Assembly: GCF_019311235.1 (NCBI RefSeq)
Contig: NZ_JAHWDF010000017.1
Coordinates: forward strand, 1-64,000
Direction of reading: 5' to 3'
Origin: Mesonia aestuariivivens
Lineage (GTDB): Bacteria; Bacteroidota; Bacteroidia; Flavobacteriales; Flavobacteriaceae
Length of the DNA stretch: 64,000 bases
The position numbers were made by a program, and so were the translations under genes. Below the pieces are notes generated by a model. The model ran no database searches and had not been told where the DNA came from. It saw only the letters and a list, made by a program, of their open reading frames with translations. Of this stretch, positions 18,708 through 28,811 are shown piece after piece. Positions within the stretch are counted from its first letter, which is position 1, and each line of letters starts with the position of its first letter.

Positions 18708-18737
18708 ACCCCTCTCGACTCCGCTCGAGGTAACAAT
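18708..18737. repeat. Partial dispersed repeat
   Basis: The sequence cccctctcgactccgctcga with ggtaac is an inverted-repeat element (ctcga..tcgag) nearly identical to the 5' parts of the clusters at 8397 and 9348. Confidence 0.6.
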
Positions 18738-18739
18738 CA

Positions 18740-19486
18740 TTAAGTTAGCATTCCCCCATCTACATTGATTACTTGACCAGTAATATAATTGCTTAAATCG
18801 CTACCTAAAAATACACAAGCATTAGCGATATCTTCTGGACTTCCACCACGTTTTAATGGAATATTATCTCTCCAACCTTGTACGATTTTTTCATCTAATT
18901 TCGCCGTCATTTCAGTTTCAATAAAACCAGGTGCAATTACATTAGTTCTAATATTTCTAGAACCTAATTCTAACGCCATAGATTTAGAAAAGCCAATAAT
19001 ACCAGCTTTAGAAGCTGCATAATTAGATTGACCTGCATTCCCTTTAACACCAACTACAGAGCTCATGTTAATAATGCTTCCTTTACGTTGTTTGAGCATG
19101 GTGCGTTGAACAGCTTTTGTCATATTAAAAATAGACTTCAGGTTGACTTCAATTACTTTATCGAAATCTTCCTCGCTCATACGCATTAATAAATTATCTT
19201 TTGTAATCCCAGCGTTATTAATTAAAATATCGATGCTGCTAAAATCTTTAGAGACTTGCGCGATTAACTCTTGAGATTCTTCAAAACTAGCAGCATTACT
19301 TTTATAGGCTTTAGCTTTAACGCCCATTTTTGTTAATTCATCTTCTAATTCTTCGGCTGCTTCTACCGACGAGCTATAGGTAAATGCCACATTTGCTCCG
19401 TGTTGAGCAAAAACTTGTGCGATCCCTCTACCAATACCACGACTGGCTCCGGTTATGATGGCATTTTTTCCTTCTAATATTTTCAT
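18740..19486 (-). CDS. fabG: 3-oxoacyl-[acyl-carrier-protein] reductase
   Basis: A 248-residue short-chain dehydrogenase that reduces 3-oxoacyl-ACP with NADPH in fatty-acid elongation. The cofactor motif TGASRGIG is at 12-19, the NNAG structural motif is at 90-93, and the catalytic Ser142/143, Tyr156 and Lys160 lie in MSSVVGVKGNAGQSNYAASK. The C-terminal GQVINVDGGM is typical of FabG. The gap to the vWA gene contains a partial dispersed repeat. Confidence 0.93.
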   Translation of the reverse strand: MKILEGKNAIITGASRGIGRGIAQVFAQHGANVAFTYSSSVEAAEELEDELTKMGVKAKAYKSNAASFEESQELIAQVSKDFSSIDILINNAGITKDNLLMRMSEEDFDKVIEVNLKSIFNMTKAVQRTMLKQRKGSIINMSSVVGVKGNAGQSNYAASKAGIIGFSKSMALELGSRNIRTNVIAPGFIETEMTAKLDEKIVQGWRDNIPLKRGGSPEDIANACVFLGSDLSNYITGQVINVDGGMLT

Positions 19487-19551
19487 AATTTGTAATTGAT
19501 TTATTTATAGCAAAGCCAAATATAATAATAAGCATAGAGTTTTTGCATAAA

Positions 19552-19579
19552 AAAACCTCCTGAAATCTCAGGAGGTTTT
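19552..19579 (-). terminator. Intrinsic terminator after the M16 protease gene
   Basis: A 12-bp perfect stem (aaaacctcctga with tcaggaggtttt), a 4-nt loop and a T run on the minus strand, 23 bp beyond the protease stop codon. Confidence 0.9.
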
Positions 19580-19601
19580 CTAATCTGAATTTTGAAATGA
19601 T

Positions 19602-22583
19602 TTATAATTTTAAATCTTCTGAAGATTTTTCGTAATTAAATAAATAATCGATATCTAATTCTTCTACTTCACCTAATTTAGAAAGTGATTGCATATCTAT
19701 ATCTTCTTTGTTACCAATGACCATTACGTTGTAATCTTGCCCTTTGATATTGTTATTGAAAAATTCTTTAAGATCTTCCATCGTCATACCTTGGATAGCA
19801 TCATACATTTCTTTACGGTAATCGTGATCCATACCACGTTTCTTTAAACTCTCGTAATTCCAAAAAATTGAAGTTTTGGTAATTCTCTCTGCCGCAATTT
19901 GTTTTAATGTTGCTTCCTTAGCCGCTTGAAATTGTTCTTCTGCTTCTGGCATATCTGTCATAAGCTCCATCATCGCATCTACCGCTTGTGGCATTTTATT
20001 AGCCTGAGTACCAATATAAGCCATGACATAATTTGGTTTTTCTTTTTCTTTTGCTGTTTGGTAGGCAGAATATGCTGAATAAGCTAAAGATTTAGACTCT
20101 CTAATTTCTTGAAAAACGATAGATGAAAGTCCGCTACCAAAATAGGTGTTAAACAACTCTGTCGCTGCCATTTTCTCTGGGCTAAAATCTTCTCCTTTAG
20201 AAAGGAAAACCATTTCTGCCTGTACCATATCGTAATCTACAAAATATACTTTTTTACCTGTATTAGTTTCAGCATATTCTTTAGCTTCTGGATATTCTTT
20301 AAGTTCTTTAGGAAGCTGGTGATTTTCTTCAATAGCGCTGACTGCGTTATCTAAGTCTTTTCCGTAATAAAAAATACGCTGTTTAAAATTGCGCATATCT
20401 TTTATTTTCTGCACCAATTCTTCAGGATTCTTGTTTTTCAACTCTTCAGCAGTATAAATATCACGAAGTCTAGAGTTTTCTCCATACTTACCGTAATTCA
20501 TTAATCCATTGAAAAGAATATTCCTTTTTTGGGTTTTGTTATCTTCTCTTCCTTTTAAAATTTGTTCTACGTATTTATCGTAAGTTTCTTGATTTGCTTT
20601 TGCATTGGTCCAAACACTTTCTAATAATGCTAAACCTTTTGGTAAATTTTCTTTTAAACCAGAAATACCTACGTAAGTTTTATCTGTTGCCGAACTAACA
20701 AAATAATTAATCCCTAATTTATAGAACTCTTGTTTTACTTCTTCAGGAGTAAGCTCGTTAGTCCCTAAATAGTCTAAATAACCCGCAGCCAAAGAAAGCT
20801 CTTTATCATTATCTTCCCCCATATCGAAAATAAAATAGAGGTTGAACAAATCGTTGTTTTCATTTTTAACATAAGCCACTGGTAATCCACTTTTTGTTTC
20901 AGAATTTTTGATCGCTTTCTCGTAATCTACATATTGAGGTTGTAAAGCTGGTGATTCTGTTTTGTTGAATTCTGTTAAGAAATCTGATTGCTTATCACGG
21001 TTCAATTTTACAGGAGTAATCCCTGGATTCTGAACTTTTGAAATACTCGTATCTTTACCTTTACGCTTATAAACGGCAACATAATTATTATTATAATGCT
21101 TGTTAGCATAGTTAACGATATCTTCTTTAGTTACCGTTTTTAAGTCATTGATAAAATCGACTTGATCTTGCCAATCTTGAAAATGAATAAAAGCATCCAT
21201 ATAAGCATAAGCTGTAGATGAAGCATCTTCGTATTCACGAATTTCTGAAAGCTTTAAATCGTTAATAACGGCTTCTACCAACCAATCATCAAATTCTCCC
21301 TTTTTAATTTTTTCAACTTCAGCTAAGAGTAAGTTTTTCACTTCATCTAAACTTTGATTCGCTTTTGGCATCCCATAAAGTAAATGAAAACCATAATCGT
21401 TATCAAAATTTGTATAAGAGGATGCACGCTGAACTTTTTGCTGTTGATTTAAATCTAAATCGATTAATCCTGCTTGTGAATTGGCTAAAATATAATCGAT
21501 AAGTGTTACGATCTTTTGATCTTCACTCCCTACTCCATCGGTTCTAAAAGCCACATAAACAGATTCTGAAGTTGGTCCGAAAACTTCTTTTTCTACCGGA
21601 GCTGTAATTGGTTGTTCATCCGAGAAACTTGGATGAGAAACTTCTTTTTTCTCGTAATCACCAAAAGCATCGTTTACTTTAGCGATGGTTTTATCAAAAT
21701 CAATATCTCCCACTAAAACTACAGCCATATTGTTAGGCACGTAGTATTTATCGAAATAAGCATGAATGGCTTCCATTGAGGGATTTTTAAGGTGTTCAGA
21801 CTTACCAATCGTACTTTGTGTACCGTATGGATGCGTCGGGAATAAACCTTCTAAAGTAGCTTGATATTGCTTACGACCATCGCTATCTTGACCCCTGTTA
21901 AATTCTTCATAAACCGCTTCTAATTCGGTATGAAATAAGCGTAAAACCAATGTACTAAAGCGTTCACTTTCTAAAGTTAACCATTTGTCTAATTCGTTAG
22001 AAGGAATTTTATTTACATAAACCGTTTGCTCATTAGAAGTAAAAGCATTTGTACCTTCTGCTCCTAAAGAAGCTACCATTTTATCGTATTCATTCGCAAT
22101 GGAATATTCTGAAGCCTTTTGAGAAACAGAATCGATTTGGGTGTAATACTCTTTTTTCTTTTCTGGATCTTGCTCGGCTTTATGCATTTCATATAAGTTT
22201 GAAATACTATCTAAAAGCATTTTTTCTTGTTCCCAGTCTTGAGTCCCTATTTTATGAGTTCCTTTAAAAACCATATGCTCTAAATAATGAGCCAATCCCG
22301 TATTATCTGCAGGATCGTAAGTAGAACCTGCTCTTACAGCTATTAAGGTCTGAATTTTTGGTTCTTCTTCGTTTTTACCTAAATAGACTTTTAGACCATT
22401 GTCTAACGTGTAAAGTCGCAGTCCAGAAGGATCTTCTTTAAAAGTTTCATATGAAAACCCTGCATCATCGGTATGATGGTAGTGGTCTTCTTGATTCTGG
22501 CTCTCTTTCTCTTTATTGTCTCCGCAACTAATTAAAGTTACAGAACCTAAAAAAAGGAAAATTGGTAAATAAATTTTCTTCAT
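19602..22583 (-). CDS. M16 family metallopeptidase lipoprotein
   Basis: A 993-residue insulinase/pitrilysin-type zinc protease. The signal peptide ends in the lipobox LISC (Cys20), so it is probably a lipoprotein in the cell envelope. The inverted zinc motif HYLEH (His99-His103) sits in the first M16 domain; downstream domains show the usual inactive-half features (AYSAYSAYQTAKE). Length and four-domain layout fit two M16 repeats in one chain. It is flanked by terminators on both sides, so it is likely a single transcription unit. The substrate is unknown. Confidence 0.9.
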   Translation of the reverse strand: MKKIYLPIFLFLGSVTLISCGDNKEKESQNQEDHYHHTDDAGFSYETFKEDPSGLRLYTLDNGLKVYLGKNEEEPKIQTLIAVRAGSTYDPADNTGLAHYLEHMVFKGTHKIGTQDWEQEKMLLDSISNLYEMHKAEQDPEKKKEYYTQIDSVSQKASEYSIANEYDKMVASLGAEGTNAFTSNEQTVYVNKIPSNELDKWLTLESERFSTLVLRLFHTELEAVYEEFNRGQDSDGRKQYQATLEGLFPTHPYGTQSTIGKSEHLKNPSMEAIHAYFDKYYVPNNMAVVLVGDIDFDKTIAKVNDAFGDYEKKEVSHPSFSDEQPITAPVEKEVFGPTSESVYVAFRTDGVGSEDQKIVTLIDYILANSQAGLIDLDLNQQQKVQRASSYTNFDNDYGFHLLYGMPKANQSLDEVKNLLLAEVEKIKKGEFDDWLVEAVINDLKLSEIREYEDASSTAYAYMDAFIHFQDWQDQVDFINDLKTVTKEDIVNYANKHYNNNYVAVYKRKGKDTSISKVQNPGITPVKLNRDKQSDFLTEFNKTESPALQPQYVDYEKAIKNSETKSGLPVAYVKNENNDLFNLYFIFDMGEDNDKELSLAAGYLDYLGTNELTPEEVKQEFYKLGINYFVSSATDKTYVGISGLKENLPKGLALLESVWTNAKANQETYDKYVEQILKGREDNKTQKRNILFNGLMNYGKYGENSRLRDIYTAEELKNKNPEELVQKIKDMRNFKQRIFYYGKDLDNAVSAIEENHQLPKELKEYPEAKEYAETNTGKKVYFVDYDMVQAEMVFLSKGEDFSPEKMAATELFNTYFGSGLSSIVFQEIRESKSLAYSAYSAYQTAKEKEKPNYVMAYIGTQANKMPQAVDAMMELMTDMPEAEEQFQAAKEATLKQIAAERITKTSIFWNYESLKKRGMDHDYRKEMYDAIQGMTMEDLKEFFNNNIKGQDYNVMVIGNKEDIDMQSLSKLGEVEELDIDYLFNYEKSSEDLKL

Positions 22584-22620
22584 AAGTTGACATTAAATTA
22601 GTAATTCTTAAAAATAAAAA

Positions 22621-22654
22621 AAAGTTCGATAGTGATTAGACACTAACGAACTTT
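22621..22654 (-). terminator. Intrinsic terminator after sucD
   Basis: Stem aaagttcg with cgaacttt, extended by an inner agtg/cact pairing. A long T run follows on the minus strand, 36 bp after the sucD stop. Confidence 0.8.
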
Positions 22655-22690
22655 AAATATTATAAAATCTGTTAAAACTTTAAAAAAAAT

Positions 22691-23566
22691 TTATTTCGCT
22701 AAAACTTCTGCTACTTTTTTACCGATTTCAGCAGGAGAATCTACTACATGAATTCCGCTTTCACTCATAATTTTCTTTTTGGCTTGTGCTGTATCTTCAC
22801 TTCCGCCAACAATTGCACCAGCATGTCCCATCGTTCTTCCCGCAGGAGCAGTTTCACCAGCGATAAAACCTACGATTGGCTTTTTAGAGCCACTTTCTTT
22901 GTACCATTGTGCTGCATCTGCTTCTAATTGACCGCCTATTTCACCAATCATCACTACACATTCCGTTTCTGGGTCGTTGATCAATAACTCTACTGCTTCT
23001 TTTGTAGTCGTACCAATTATTGGATCTCCTCCAATACCAATAGCGGTGGTAATCCCTAATCCTTGTTTGACAACTTGATCTGCTGCTTCATAAGTTAAAG
23101 TTCCTGATTTTGATACGATACCAACTTTACCTTTTTTGAAAACGAAACCTGGCATAATACCAACTTTAGCTTCACCTGGAGTAATAATACCTGGACAGTT
23201 AGGACCTACTAAACGACAATCTTTATTTTTAATATAGTTTGAGGCTTTAATCATATCTGCTACCGGAATACCTTCAGTAATAGTAATAATTACTTTAATT
23301 CCTGCATCTGCAGCTTCCATAATTGCATCGGCTGCGAATGCTGGTGGCACAAAAATAATGGTTGTGTCTGCGTCTGCTTCTTTTACAGCTTCTGCAACAG
23401 TATTAAATACTGGTTTACCTAAATGAGTTTGACCACCTTTTCCTGGAGTTACTCCTCCAACAACATTGGTACCATAATCTATCATTTGTTCAGCGTGAAA
23501 AGTACCTTCACTACCTGTAAAACCTTGAACAATTATTTTTGAATCTTTATTTACTAAAACGCTCAT
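22691..23566 (-). CDS. sucD: Succinyl-CoA synthetase alpha subunit
   Basis: A 291-residue alpha subunit of succinyl-CoA ligase (citric acid cycle; substrate-level ATP/GTP formation). The CoA-binding N-domain has [10 protein letters not shown] at 15-24, and the phosphorylated active-site histidine is His248 in [10 protein letters not shown]. No sucC beta-subunit gene is adjacent, so the subunits are encoded apart. It lies downstream of the lpx/efp cluster with a 64-bp gap, and its own terminator follows. Confidence 0.96.
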   Translation of the reverse strand: MSVLVNKDSKIIVQGFTGSEGTFHAEQMIDYGTNVVGGVTPGKGGQTHLGKPVFNTVAEAVKEADADTTIIFVPPAFAADAIMEAADAGIKVIITITEGIPVADMIKASNYIKNKDCRLVGPNCPGIITPGEAKVGIMPGFVFKKGKVGIVSKSGTLTYEAADQVVKQGLGITTAIGIGGDPIIGTTTKEAVELLINDPETECVVMIGEIGGQLEADAAQWYKESGSKKPIVGFIAGETAPAGRTMGHAGAIVGGSEDTAQAKKKIMSESGIHVVDSPAEIGKKVAEVLAK

Positions 23567-23630
23567 AATTTTTATCTTGATTTGTTGCCTTGCAAATTTA
23601 ATTTTTTAAAAGTAACTCTAAAAGTTTTTG

Positions 23631-24041
23631 CTATCTTTTTGGTAGAAAAGATGCTATATTTTCTTCTGAATCGTCTCCTGGTTGACTAATTAAGTGGCCT
23701 TCGTGTAATTTATTGTTTTTCACCTCCCAAATACAAATAAAATGAGCTAATGCTCCTTCTTCATCTGGATCTTCAATAGTATTAACGTGATAGGTAAACC
23801 TGACAGTTACCATATTATCTTCTTGCAATAAATGCGTGATTTCACAAGACAAACCTTCAAATGCTTTACCCATTTCTTCTGCCATAACAGCAAAATCATG
23901 ATAATTCAATTTAAAAAAACCTGAACTTGAATTCCAATATATAACGGCATCTTTATCTAGATACTTTTCGATAATTGAAGTGTCTTTATGAAATTTAGAT
24001 TTATAAAAATCTTCAACCAATTGTTTTTCTTTTAATTGCAT
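23631..24041 (-). CDS. NTF2-like / SnoaL-like protein
   Basis: A 136-residue small soluble protein with the cone-shaped NTF2-like fold suggested by the N-terminal helix QLKEKQLVEDFYKSKFHKDTS, the segment KYLDKDAVIYWNSSSGFF, and C-terminal strands (VRFTYHVNTIEDPDEEGALAHFICIWEVKNNKL). Members can be enzymes or ligand-binding proteins; no catalytic residues can be named here. It starts 1 bp after the stop of the second lpxD gene and is almost certainly in the same operon. Confidence 0.7.
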   Translation of the reverse strand: MQLKEKQLVEDFYKSKFHKDTSIIEKYLDKDAVIYWNSSSGFFKLNYHDFAVMAEEMGKAFEGLSCEITHLLQEDNMVTVRFTYHVNTIEDPDEEGALAHFICIWEVKNNKLHEGHLISQPGDDSEENIASFLPKR

Positions 24042-24042
24042 T

Positions 24043-24975
24043 TTACTCTGGTTTTTTATTTAACATCGAAGGTAATTGCCTGATGGCGGCGGCCTCTTTA
24101 AACCACTTTTTTGCTTCAGTCGCAGGAGAACCAAAATATTGAGTATTTGCTTTTAAATTTTTACCAACTCCAGATTGCGCAAAAACTTCCGATCCTTTCG
24201 CTAATTTCACATCGCTTCTTATACCTACTTGTCCCCAAAGGGTGACTTCATCTTCTAAAATTACGCAGCCCGCAATACCTACCTGAGAAGCAATTAAGCA
24301 TTTCTCTCCTATTACCGTATCGTGACCTATATGAACTTGATTATCTATTTTAGTTCCAGATTTTATGGTAGTATCACCACTTACACCTCTATCTATGGTA
24401 CAAGCCGCACCAATATCTACATGATTTTTTATAACAACTCTTCCTCCAGATTGAAGTTGATCAAAGCCGTCTGTTCTCTTTTTATAATAAAAAGCTGAAG
24501 CTCCTAAGACTGTACCAGCATGAATGGTTACATGATCACCTATTACTGTATGATCATAAATACTTACATTAGAATGTATCACACAGTTTTTACCTATCTT
24601 TACGTGATTACCAATGAAAGAATTAGGTTGAATTATAGTATTTTCTCCTACTTCTGCAGATAATGAAACATTTTGAAACGAAGCCTGAAAGGGCTTAAAA
24701 TAATCTGTAAGTTTATTAAAGTCTCTAAAAGGATCATCGGAAATTAATAAAGCTTTACCTTCTGGACAATTTACTTCTTTATTGATAAGAACTATGGTTG
24801 CAGCAGATTGTAAAGCTTTATCGTAATACTTTGGATGATCTACAAAAACAATATCTCCAGCAGTCACTACATGAATTTCATTCATTCCATTTACCGGAAA
24901 ATCGGCTTCTCCAACAAATTTTGCATTAATAATACTGGCAATTTGATAAAGACTATAGGTTTGAGAAAATTTCAT
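24043..24975 (-). CDS. LpxD-like UDP-3-O-acylglucosamine N-acyltransferase, second copy
   Basis: A 310-residue hexapeptide-repeat acyltransferase related to LpxD. The N-terminal non-repeat domain (about 1-95) is followed by a left-handed beta-helix (about 100-260: GENTIIQPNSFIGNHVKIG, ...) with the conserved IGHDTVIG containing the catalytic-type His. It is clearly a paralogue of the lpxD at 27744, which begins the same gene cluster, and is shorter at the C-terminus. Whether it acylates lipid A precursors or another sugar is not known. It lies 18 bp after efp and abuts the NTF2-like gene. Confidence 0.82.
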   Translation of the reverse strand: MKFSQTYSLYQIASIINAKFVGEADFPVNGMNEIHVVTAGDIVFVDHPKYYDKALQSAATIVLINKEVNCPEGKALLISDDPFRDFNKLTDYFKPFQASFQNVSLSAEVGENTIIQPNSFIGNHVKIGKNCVIHSNVSIYDHTVIGDHVTIHAGTVLGASAFYYKKRTDGFDQLQSGGRVVIKNHVDIGAACTIDRGVSGDTTIKSGTKIDNQVHIGHDTVIGEKCLIASQVGIAGCVILEDEVTLWGQVGIRSDVKLAKGSEVFAQSGVGKNLKANTQYFGSPATEAKKWFKEAAAIRQLPSMLNKKPE

Positions 24976-24993
24976 ATAGTTATTTTAAGATGA

Positions 24994-25560
24994 TTATTCT
25001 TTTATACGTTCTTTGTAAGCACCCTTTTCGGTTTCAATTTTTATTTTATCACCTTCATTAATAAATAATGGAACATTCACCTCTGCTCCTGTTTCTACCG
25101 TTGCTGGTTTAGTTGCATTGGTGGCAGTATTTCCTTTTACTCCAGGTTCTGTATGTGTAACTTCTAAAATTACACTTGGAGGCATTTCAACTGAAAGTGG
25201 AGCATTATCTTCTGTATTAATAATTACAGTTACCACTTCTCCTTCTTTCATTAATTGTGGAGAATCTAAAGCAGATTCAATTAATCTAATTTGAGTATAA
25301 TCTTCTGTGTTCATAAAGTGATAGAACTCTCCATCATTATATAAAAACTGAAATTTATGTGTTTCTACACGAACCTCATCAATTTTGTGCCCTGCAGAAA
25401 ATGTATTTTCAATTGTCTTACCTGTGGTTACACTTTTTAGTTTTGTTCTTACAAATGCTGGACCTTTACCCGGCTTTACGTGTAAAAATTCAACTATTTT
25501 AAAAATATCATGGTTGTAACGAATACATAAACCATTTCTAATATCACTTGTACTTGCCAT
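24994..25560 (-). CDS. efp: Elongation factor P
   Basis: A 188-residue three-domain beta-barrel protein that relieves ribosome stalling at polyproline. The modification-loop motif HVKPGKGPAFVRTKLK places the conserved lysine at residue 32. The C-terminal signature is visible (GDKIKIETEKGAYKERI). The length is standard. It lies 11 bp after lpxA, within the lpx cluster, as is common in this phylum. Confidence 0.97.
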   Translation of the reverse strand: MASTSDIRNGLCIRYNHDIFKIVEFLHVKPGKGPAFVRTKLKSVTTGKTIENTFSAGHKIDEVRVETHKFQFLYNDGEFYHFMNTEDYTQIRLIESALDSPQLMKEGEVVTVIINTEDNAPLSVEMPPSVILEVTHTEPGVKGNTATNATKPATVETGAEVNVPLFINEGDKIKIETEKGAYKERIKE

Positions 25561-25571
25561 TCTTAAATTTT

Positions 25572-26354
25572 TTAATTTGAAAAATATCCTTTCATAATAC
25601 CACGCTGTGAATTTTTAATAAATTCTAAGATATCATCACGCTCTGGAGTGGCTTCCATCTCTGCTTCAATGATAGTTACTGCTTGGGTATTATTATAATT
25701 TCTTTGGTATAAAATTCTATAAATATCTTGAACTTCTCTAATTTTATCGGTAGAAAAACCTCTTCTACGTAATCCTATAGAGTTAATACCTACGTAAGAT
25801 AAGGGTTCTCGAGCAGCTTTTACAAACGGCGGTACATCTTTTCTAACTAAAGAACCTCCTGTAATAAATGCATGGCTACCAATCATACAAAATTGTTGAA
25901 TTGCCGTCATACCTGCTAAAACAACATAATCACCAACGGTTATATGACCTGCTAAGGTACTGTTATTTGAAAATATACAATGATCACCAACAATACAATC
26001 GTGGGCAATATGACAGTAAGCCATAATCCAACAATTATTACCAATAACGGTTTTCATTCGGTCTGAAGTACCTCTATTAATGGTAACGCACTCTCTAATG
26101 GTTGTATTATCGCCAATAATAGTTAGTGTTTCTTCATCGTTAAATTTTTTATCTTGTGGAACTGCTGAAATTACTGCTCCCGGAAAAATACTTACATTTT
26201 TACCAATACGAGCTCCCTCCATTATGGTTACATTAGATCCTATCCAACTTCCCTCCCCAATTACAACGTTGTTATGAATAGTTGTAAAAGGCTCTATCAC
26301 CACATTTTTTGCAATTTTTGCACCTGGATGTACGTATGCCAATGGTTGATTCAT
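25572..26354 (-). CDS. lpxA: Acyl-ACP--UDP-N-acetylglucosamine O-acyltransferase
   Basis: A 260-residue enzyme for the first step of lipid A synthesis. A left-handed beta-helix of hexapeptide repeats fills the first 180 residues, with the catalytic-type His in AYCHIAHDCIVG. The C-terminal helical domain follows (GLRRRGFSTDKIREVQDIYRILY). The open frame extends to 26408, but the first 18 residues overlap the end of lpxC-fabZ and are unlike LpxA; MNQPLAYVHPGAKIA at 26354 is the natural start, 8 bp after the upstream stop. Confidence 0.95.
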   Translation of the reverse strand: MNQPLAYVHPGAKIAKNVVIEPFTTIHNNVVIGEGSWIGSNVTIMEGARIGKNVSIFPGAVISAVPQDKKFNDEETLTIIGDNTTIRECVTINRGTSDRMKTVIGNNCWIMAYCHIAHDCIVGDHCIFSNNSTLAGHITVGDYVVLAGMTAIQQFCMIGSHAFITGGSLVRKDVPPFVKAAREPLSYVGINSIGLRRRGFSTDKIREVQDIYRILYQRNYNNTQAVTIIEAEMEATPERDDILEFIKNSQRGIMKGYFSN

Positions 26355-26362
26355 AAACTTTA

Positions 26363-27760
26363 TTATTTTGTTTTTACAATTTGCGCCATCAATTCTGCTT
26401 CGGCACATAATTTACCATTTGCAAAAGCATAGCCTTGCATATGACATATTCCTCTTCTTATTGGTGATATTAAATCACATTTAAAAACTAATGTATCTCC
26501 AGGAACCACTTTCTGTTTAAATTTTACTTTATCAATTTTCATAAAGTAAGTTAGATAATTCTCAGGATCTGGCACAGTACTTAGAATTAAAACTCCTCCG
26601 GTTTGTGCCATGGCTTCAACAATTAAAACACCAGGCATGACTGGAGCTCCAGGAAAGTGACCTCGGAAGAAATCTTCATTCATGGTAACATTTTTACTAC
26701 CAATTACATGTGTCTCTGATAATTCAAATATTTTATCTATTAACAACATAGGTTGTCTATGCGGTAACATATTCATGATTTGATTCACATCCATTAATGG
26801 AGGTTGGTTCAAATCTACTTGAGGAACATTATTTCTTTTTTCTGCCTTAATATGTTTCGCTAATTTCTTTGCAAATTCTGTATTTACATAGTGACCAGGT
26901 TTAGTAGCAATTACCTTACCGCGAATTCTTGTACCAATTAAAGCTAGATCGCCTATTACATCTAATAGTTTGTGACGAGCCGCTTCGTTAGGGTGATGTA
27001 GTGTAAGGTTATCTAAAATTCCGTTAGATTTAACTGCTATTTCTTCTTTATTAAAGGCTTTTCTTAACTTTTCCATTGTGCTTTCAGATAGTTCTTTATC
27101 TACATACACAATAGCATTATTTAGATCTCCTCCTTGTATAAGTCCGTGCTCTAATAATGTTTCTAATTCATGAAGAAAGCTGAAAGTTCTAGCATCTGAA
27201 ATTTCTTCTTTAAACTGAGTTATATTTTTAATAGATGCATTTTGAGTACCTAAAATCTTAGTACCAAAATCTACCATGGTTGTAATCTCATATTCATTAG
27301 AAGGCATGATTACTAATTCACTTCCTGAGTTTTCATCGGTAAAAGAGATTACGTCTTTTATAACATATTCTTCTCTTTCTGCATCAAGTTCACTTATTCC
27401 TGCTTTTTCTAACGCTTCAACAAAAAATTTAGAAGAACCATCCATAATAGGAGGTTCACTTTGGTTCATTTCAATTAAAAGGTTATCTATTTCTAAACCG
27501 ACACAGGCCGCTAACACATGTTCTGAAGTCTGAATAGAAACACCATTTTTCTCTAAAGATGTACCTCGTTGCGTATCTACCACATAGCTTACATCTGCAG
27601 GTATTTCTGGTTGACCTTCTAGGTCTACACGCTTAAATACATAGCCTGTGCTTGCTTTTGCAGGTTTAAAAGTTAGGGTTACTTCTTTACCTGTATGAAG
27701 ACCTACTCCTTCTAAAGTAACCTCTTTTTCAATAGTTGTTTGTTTAATTTTCTGAGCCAT
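26363..27760 (-). CDS. lpxC-fabZ: Bifunctional UDP-3-O-acyl-N-acetylglucosamine deacetylase / 3-hydroxyacyl-ACP dehydratase
   Basis: A 465-residue fusion typical of Bacteroidota. The LpxC zinc deacetylase (about 1-305) commits the pathway to lipid A; zinc ligands His81, His263 and Asp267 are in TSEHVLAA and HKLLD. The FabZ hot-dog dehydratase follows (about 320-465), with [13 protein letters not shown] and catalytic His368 and Glu382 in [22 protein letters not shown]. The fusion joins the two competing uses of 3-hydroxyacyl-ACP. Its start overlaps the end of lpxD by 17 bp. Confidence 0.97.
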   Translation of the reverse strand: MAQKIKQTTIEKEVTLEGVGLHTGKEVTLTFKPAKASTGYVFKRVDLEGQPEIPADVSYVVDTQRGTSLEKNGVSIQTSEHVLAACVGLEIDNLLIEMNQSEPPIMDGSSKFFVEALEKAGISELDAEREEYVIKDVISFTDENSGSELVIMPSNEYEITTMVDFGTKILGTQNASIKNITQFKEEISDARTFSFLHELETLLEHGLIQGGDLNNAIVYVDKELSESTMEKLRKAFNKEEIAVKSNGILDNLTLHHPNEAARHKLLDVIGDLALIGTRIRGKVIATKPGHYVNTEFAKKLAKHIKAEKRNNVPQVDLNQPPLMDVNQIMNMLPHRQPMLLIDKIFELSETHVIGSKNVTMNEDFFRGHFPGAPVMPGVLIVEAMAQTGGVLILSTVPDPENYLTYFMKIDKVKFKQKVVPGDTLVFKCDLISPIRRGICHMQGYAFANGKLCAEAELMAQIVKTK

Positions 27761-28781
27761 TAGTGTTTAGCTTTTTTTCGATATTGTGAAGTTTTTTTAT
27801 TGATGCTGGTAAATTTTTGAAATGCACGTAGGCTTTGTTATAATCGTTATAACCTAATGCAGGTGAACCCTGAAGGGCTTCATCATCTTTTACATTTCTT
27901 CCTATACCAGATTGTGCTTGAATTCTAACTCGATCTCCAATTGTAATATGGCCTACAATACCAACCTGACCACCAATGATACAGTTTTTGCCAATTTTAG
28001 TAGAACCTGCTACACCAGTTTGAGCGGCTATTACAGTATGTTCACCAATTTCTACATTGTGAGCGATTTGTATTTGATTATCTAATTTTACACCTTTTCT
28101 AATAATGGTAGATCCTAAGGTAGCTCTATCTATACTTGTTCCTGCTCCTATATCTACGTGATCTTCAATAACCACATTACCTATTTGCGGTACTTTATCG
28201 TACTCCCCTTTTTCATTAGGTGCAAAACCAAATCCGTCAGCTCCTACGATAGCCCCACCATGAATAACACAATGATTACCTATAATAGTTTCTGAATATA
28301 TTTTGGCTCCGGCAAATACAATAACATCATTACCTATTTTGGTATTATCACCAATATAAGCATTCGGATAAATTTTAACATTATCACCAATACTGACATT
28401 ATCGCCAATGTAAGCAAAAGCACCTATATAAATATCTTCACCATAGCTAGCAGATGAAGAAATATAAGATGGAGACTCTACCCCTGTTTTACTTAATTTT
28501 ACCTGATTATAATAATTTAAAAGTGTAGAAAAAGCTTTATACGCATCTTTTACTTTTATTAAAGTAAGTGATAATTCTTTTTCTGGTTCAAAATCTTCGT
28601 TTACAATACAAATGGCTGCATTTGTAGTATAAATGTGTTGTGTATATTTTGGGTTTGCTAAAAAAGTAAGTGAAGAAGAATGCCCTTCTTCAATTTTAGA
28701 AAGTTCTGAAACTTCTGCCTCAGGATTTCCTACTAACTTACCTTCTAAAACCTCTGCTATTTGTTCTGCTGTAAATTTCAT
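27744..28781 (-). CDS. lpxD: UDP-3-O-(3-hydroxyacyl)glucosamine N-acyltransferase
   Basis: A 345-residue enzyme for the third step of lipid A synthesis. The N-terminal uridine-binding domain (about 1-100, starting [19 protein letters not shown]) is followed by a long beta-helix of hexapeptide repeats with the catalytic His in [12 protein letters not shown], and a C-terminal helix ([25 protein letters not shown]). Length and layout match standard LpxD, so this copy is the likely housekeeping enzyme. It heads the lpxD/lpxC-fabZ/lpxA/efp series. A candidate -7 element TATTTTTG (28787-28794) lies just upstream. Confidence 0.96.
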   Translation of the reverse strand: MKFTAEQIAEVLEGKLVGNPEAEVSELSKIEEGHSSSLTFLANPKYTQHIYTTNAAICIVNEDFEPEKELSLTLIKVKDAYKAFSTLLNYYNQVKLSKTGVESPSYISSSASYGEDIYIGAFAYIGDNVSIGDNVKIYPNAYIGDNTKIGNDVIVFAGAKIYSETIIGNHCVIHGGAIVGADGFGFAPNEKGEYDKVPQIGNVVIEDHVDIGAGTSIDRATLGSTIIRKGVKLDNQIQIAHNVEIGEHTVIAAQTGVAGSTKIGKNCIIGGQVGIVGHITIGDRVRIQAQSGIGRNVKDDEALQGSPALGYNDYNKAYVHFKNLPASIKKLHNIEKKLNTNGSEN

Positions 28782-28811
28782 GCTGACAAAAATAGAAAAA
28801 TTAGTTAATTT

